Below, piece after piece: positions 13,444 through 14,515 of a stretch of 14,515 nucleotides of DNA (positions are counted from its first letter, which is position 1; every line of letters begins with the position of its first letter). The stretch is from Candidatus Gastranaerophilales bacterium (GTDB lineage: Bacteria > Cyanobacteriota > Vampirovibrionia > Gastranaerophilales > Gastranaerophilaceae): assembly GCA_947625445.1 (NCBI GenBank), contig CANQOM010000022.1, positions 1 through 14,515 on the forward strand, given 5' to 3'. The position numbers and the translations under genes were made by a program. The notes below the pieces were generated by a model. The model made no database searches and had not been told where the DNA came from. It saw only the letters and a program-made list of their open reading frames with translations.

Positions 13444-14515
13444 ATGAGTACAACAAAAAATATAAGTTTAACAGTAGATGAAAAAGCCCATGGTTATGCG
13501 AAAATTTATGCATCTTTATTAGGCAGCGAATATCAAAGGAAGCGTTCATATGCTTCAATTGTTGCACTTTATGCTTTTATAAATTCGTTAGAAAAAACTG
13601 ATAATAATGTTCAAAAATCTATGACTCTTTTCCGTAATCCTATAATTAATGAACAATATGAAGTAACCGATTTATATGTTAACAACTGGCATTTGGATGT
13701 TCGTGTAATAACGGAAGGTGATTCTTTTTTAATCCCTAAAATTCATTTTCTAAGTAATATTCTTCCTGATTTTTATGTAGTGATAAAAACAGATACAACA
13801 TTAAACAGTGCTGAACTTATTGGATTTTTAGATACATCCTCATTTAAAAAAAGTAAATTTAATGATAATTATTACAGTGTACCGTTAACTGAATTGATTA
13901 ATTATGCTGAGTTCCTTGACAGAATCCGTGTAGAAAAAGTTTGTGATTTTTCACTACAAGAACATGAATTTTTACATGCTAACTATATTTCTTTCATGGA
14001 CAATGAATTGGATGCAGTATCAAAAGATAAAATATTGCAACATTTGTTTAAATGTCCTGATTGTAGAACAGAATTTTGTTGCTTTACCGGGTTCGAAATG
14101 GTTAGTTGTAACATGAAAAATTATCCTGAACTTTTAGAGGATAATACACTTGAGATAATTGGTGCACAACAAGTTGAAGATGATGAATTTGAAGGCAAAG
14201 AAGAAATTATTTATTTTGACGATAATCAAGATAATGATTTACAACAAGATGAACAAAATGATTCTAAAGATGATGAATCAAATTCTCAAGAACCTGAAGA
14301 TTTATCTGACATTGAAAATGATGCTCAAACAGAAATAAATAAAGATCAAACTGAAACAGAAGCTATCATTCAACCTGACCTTCAAAGTGAAAATGACATC
14401 ATAAATGAAATGGAAACTCAGAATGAAACTGAAAATGGAAATGAAAATGAAAATGATGTTTCTGAATTGTTAGATGAATTATTTAATGAAGAAGATGCTT
14501 CTAATATAGAACAGG
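13444..14515 (+). CDS. DUF1822-like protein with anti-sigma-type zinc motif and acidic tail, 3'-truncated by window edge
   Basis: An open frame of 357 codons runs to the window end with no stop. Residues about 1-165 resemble the cyanobacterial DUF1822 family: an RSYASIVALYAF helix, then W-H-L-D-V-R-V, G-D-S-F-L-I-P, PDFYVVIKTD and AELIGFLD strands. Residues about 178-215 fit the zinc-binding anti-sigma (zf-HC2/ZAS) pattern: F-M-D-N-E-L-D, a helix, then H200-L-x2-C204-x2-C207-R, i.e. H-x3-C-x2-C. From about 225 the sequence is strongly acidic and Asn/Gln-rich with little hydrophobicity, reading as a disordered tail. No membrane segment is seen before the edge. A role in regulating an ECF-type sigma factor is inference from the zinc motif. 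Alternatives are a structural zinc site only, or a divergent family. The ATG at 13444 follows GGAGAG by 14 nt; an upstream in-frame GTG is stopped at 13438. Confidence 0.7.
   Translation, partial: MSTTKNISLTVDEKAHGYAKIYASLLGSEYQRKRSYASIVALYAFINSLEKTDNNVQKSMTLFRNPIINEQYEVTDLYVNNWHLDVRVITEGDSFLIPKIHFLSNILPDFYVVIKTDTTLNSAELIGFLDTSSFKKSKFNDNYYSVPLTELINYAEFLDRIRVEKVCDFSLQEHEFLHANYISFMDNELDAVSKDKILQHLFKCPDCRTEFCCFTGFEMVSCNMKNYPELLEDNTLEIIGAQQVEDDEFEGKEEIIYFDDNQDNDLQQDEQNDSKDDESNSQEPEDLSDIENDAQTEINKDQTETEAIIQPDLQSENDIINEMETQNETENGNENENDVSELLDELFNEEDASNIEQ

Noticed and set aside
14380..14460. Tandem DNA repeat in the acidic tail (repeated GAAAAT units)
   Set aside because: Short, imperfect and in frame, so it reads as Glu-Asn low complexity in the protein and not as an independent repeat element.
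1..14515. tRNA, rRNA, CRISPR array, insertion sequence or phage genes
   Set aside because: No cloverleaf-like T-arm (GTTCRA) context, evenly spaced repeats, transposase, integrase or flanking target duplications were seen; all gaps are short.

Overview
The window is about 30% GC by eye, densely packed, and ends inside a gene at both edges. It most resembles a chromosomal segment of a gut-type non-photosynthetic cyanobacterial relative (Vampirovibrionia/'Melainabacteria', possibly Gastranaerophilales). Two observations support this. The last gene looks like a DUF1822 protein, a family I know essentially from cyanobacteria. The YidC has no N-terminal periplasmic domain but carries a large insert between its second and third core membrane segments, a layout I recall from cyanobacterial YidC. 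The lineage is inferred; no rRNA or marker-gene comparison was possible.

Layout. (1) Positions 3-626 (+): 3' part of a ZIP-family zinc/metal transporter. (2) Positions 3466 down to 612 (-): a tight four-gene run made of an unknown polytopic membrane protein, miaA (tRNA A37 dimethylallylation), a histidine-phosphatase-fold protein with altered catalytic residues, and a GNAT acetyltransferase. (3) Positions 3606-9174 (+): a second tight run made of a processive family-2 glycosyltransferase, yidC (membrane insertase), queA (queuosine synthesis) and a GT-C-type membrane glycosyltransferase. Runs 2 and 3 diverge from a 139-bp region with an extended -10 promoter on each strand. (4) Positions 10043-9180 (-): a uridine-kinase-like P-loop kinase. 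(5) Positions 10198-10464 (+): a small secreted protein, preceded by a cluster of inverted TTACATTA half-sites. (6) Positions 11839-10454 (-): an alpha-D-phosphohexomutase of phosphoglucomutase type. (7) Positions 11901-12755 (+): prephenate dehydratase, followed by a strong bidirectional terminator. (8) Positions 13266-12853 (-): a small one-helix membrane protein. (9) Positions 13444 to the window end (+): a DUF1822-like protein carrying an anti-sigma-type H-x3-C-x2-C zinc motif and a long acidic tail.

Most of this is core metabolism and envelope biology: two tRNA modification enzymes, two membrane glycosyltransferases, a sugar-phosphate mutase that could feed them, the membrane insertase, and phenylalanine synthesis. 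The least ordinary items are the DUF1822/zinc-motif gene at the right edge, the phosphatase-fold protein lacking the RHG arginine, the apparently leaderless promoter at 3466, the 62-nt overlap into miaA, and the operator-like repeats at 10080-10145. I found no rRNA, tRNA, CRISPR array, insertion sequence or phage gene. No stretch over 300 bp lacks a gene; the longest intergenic gaps are 177 bp (13267-13443), 154 bp (10044-10197) and 139 bp (3467-3605).
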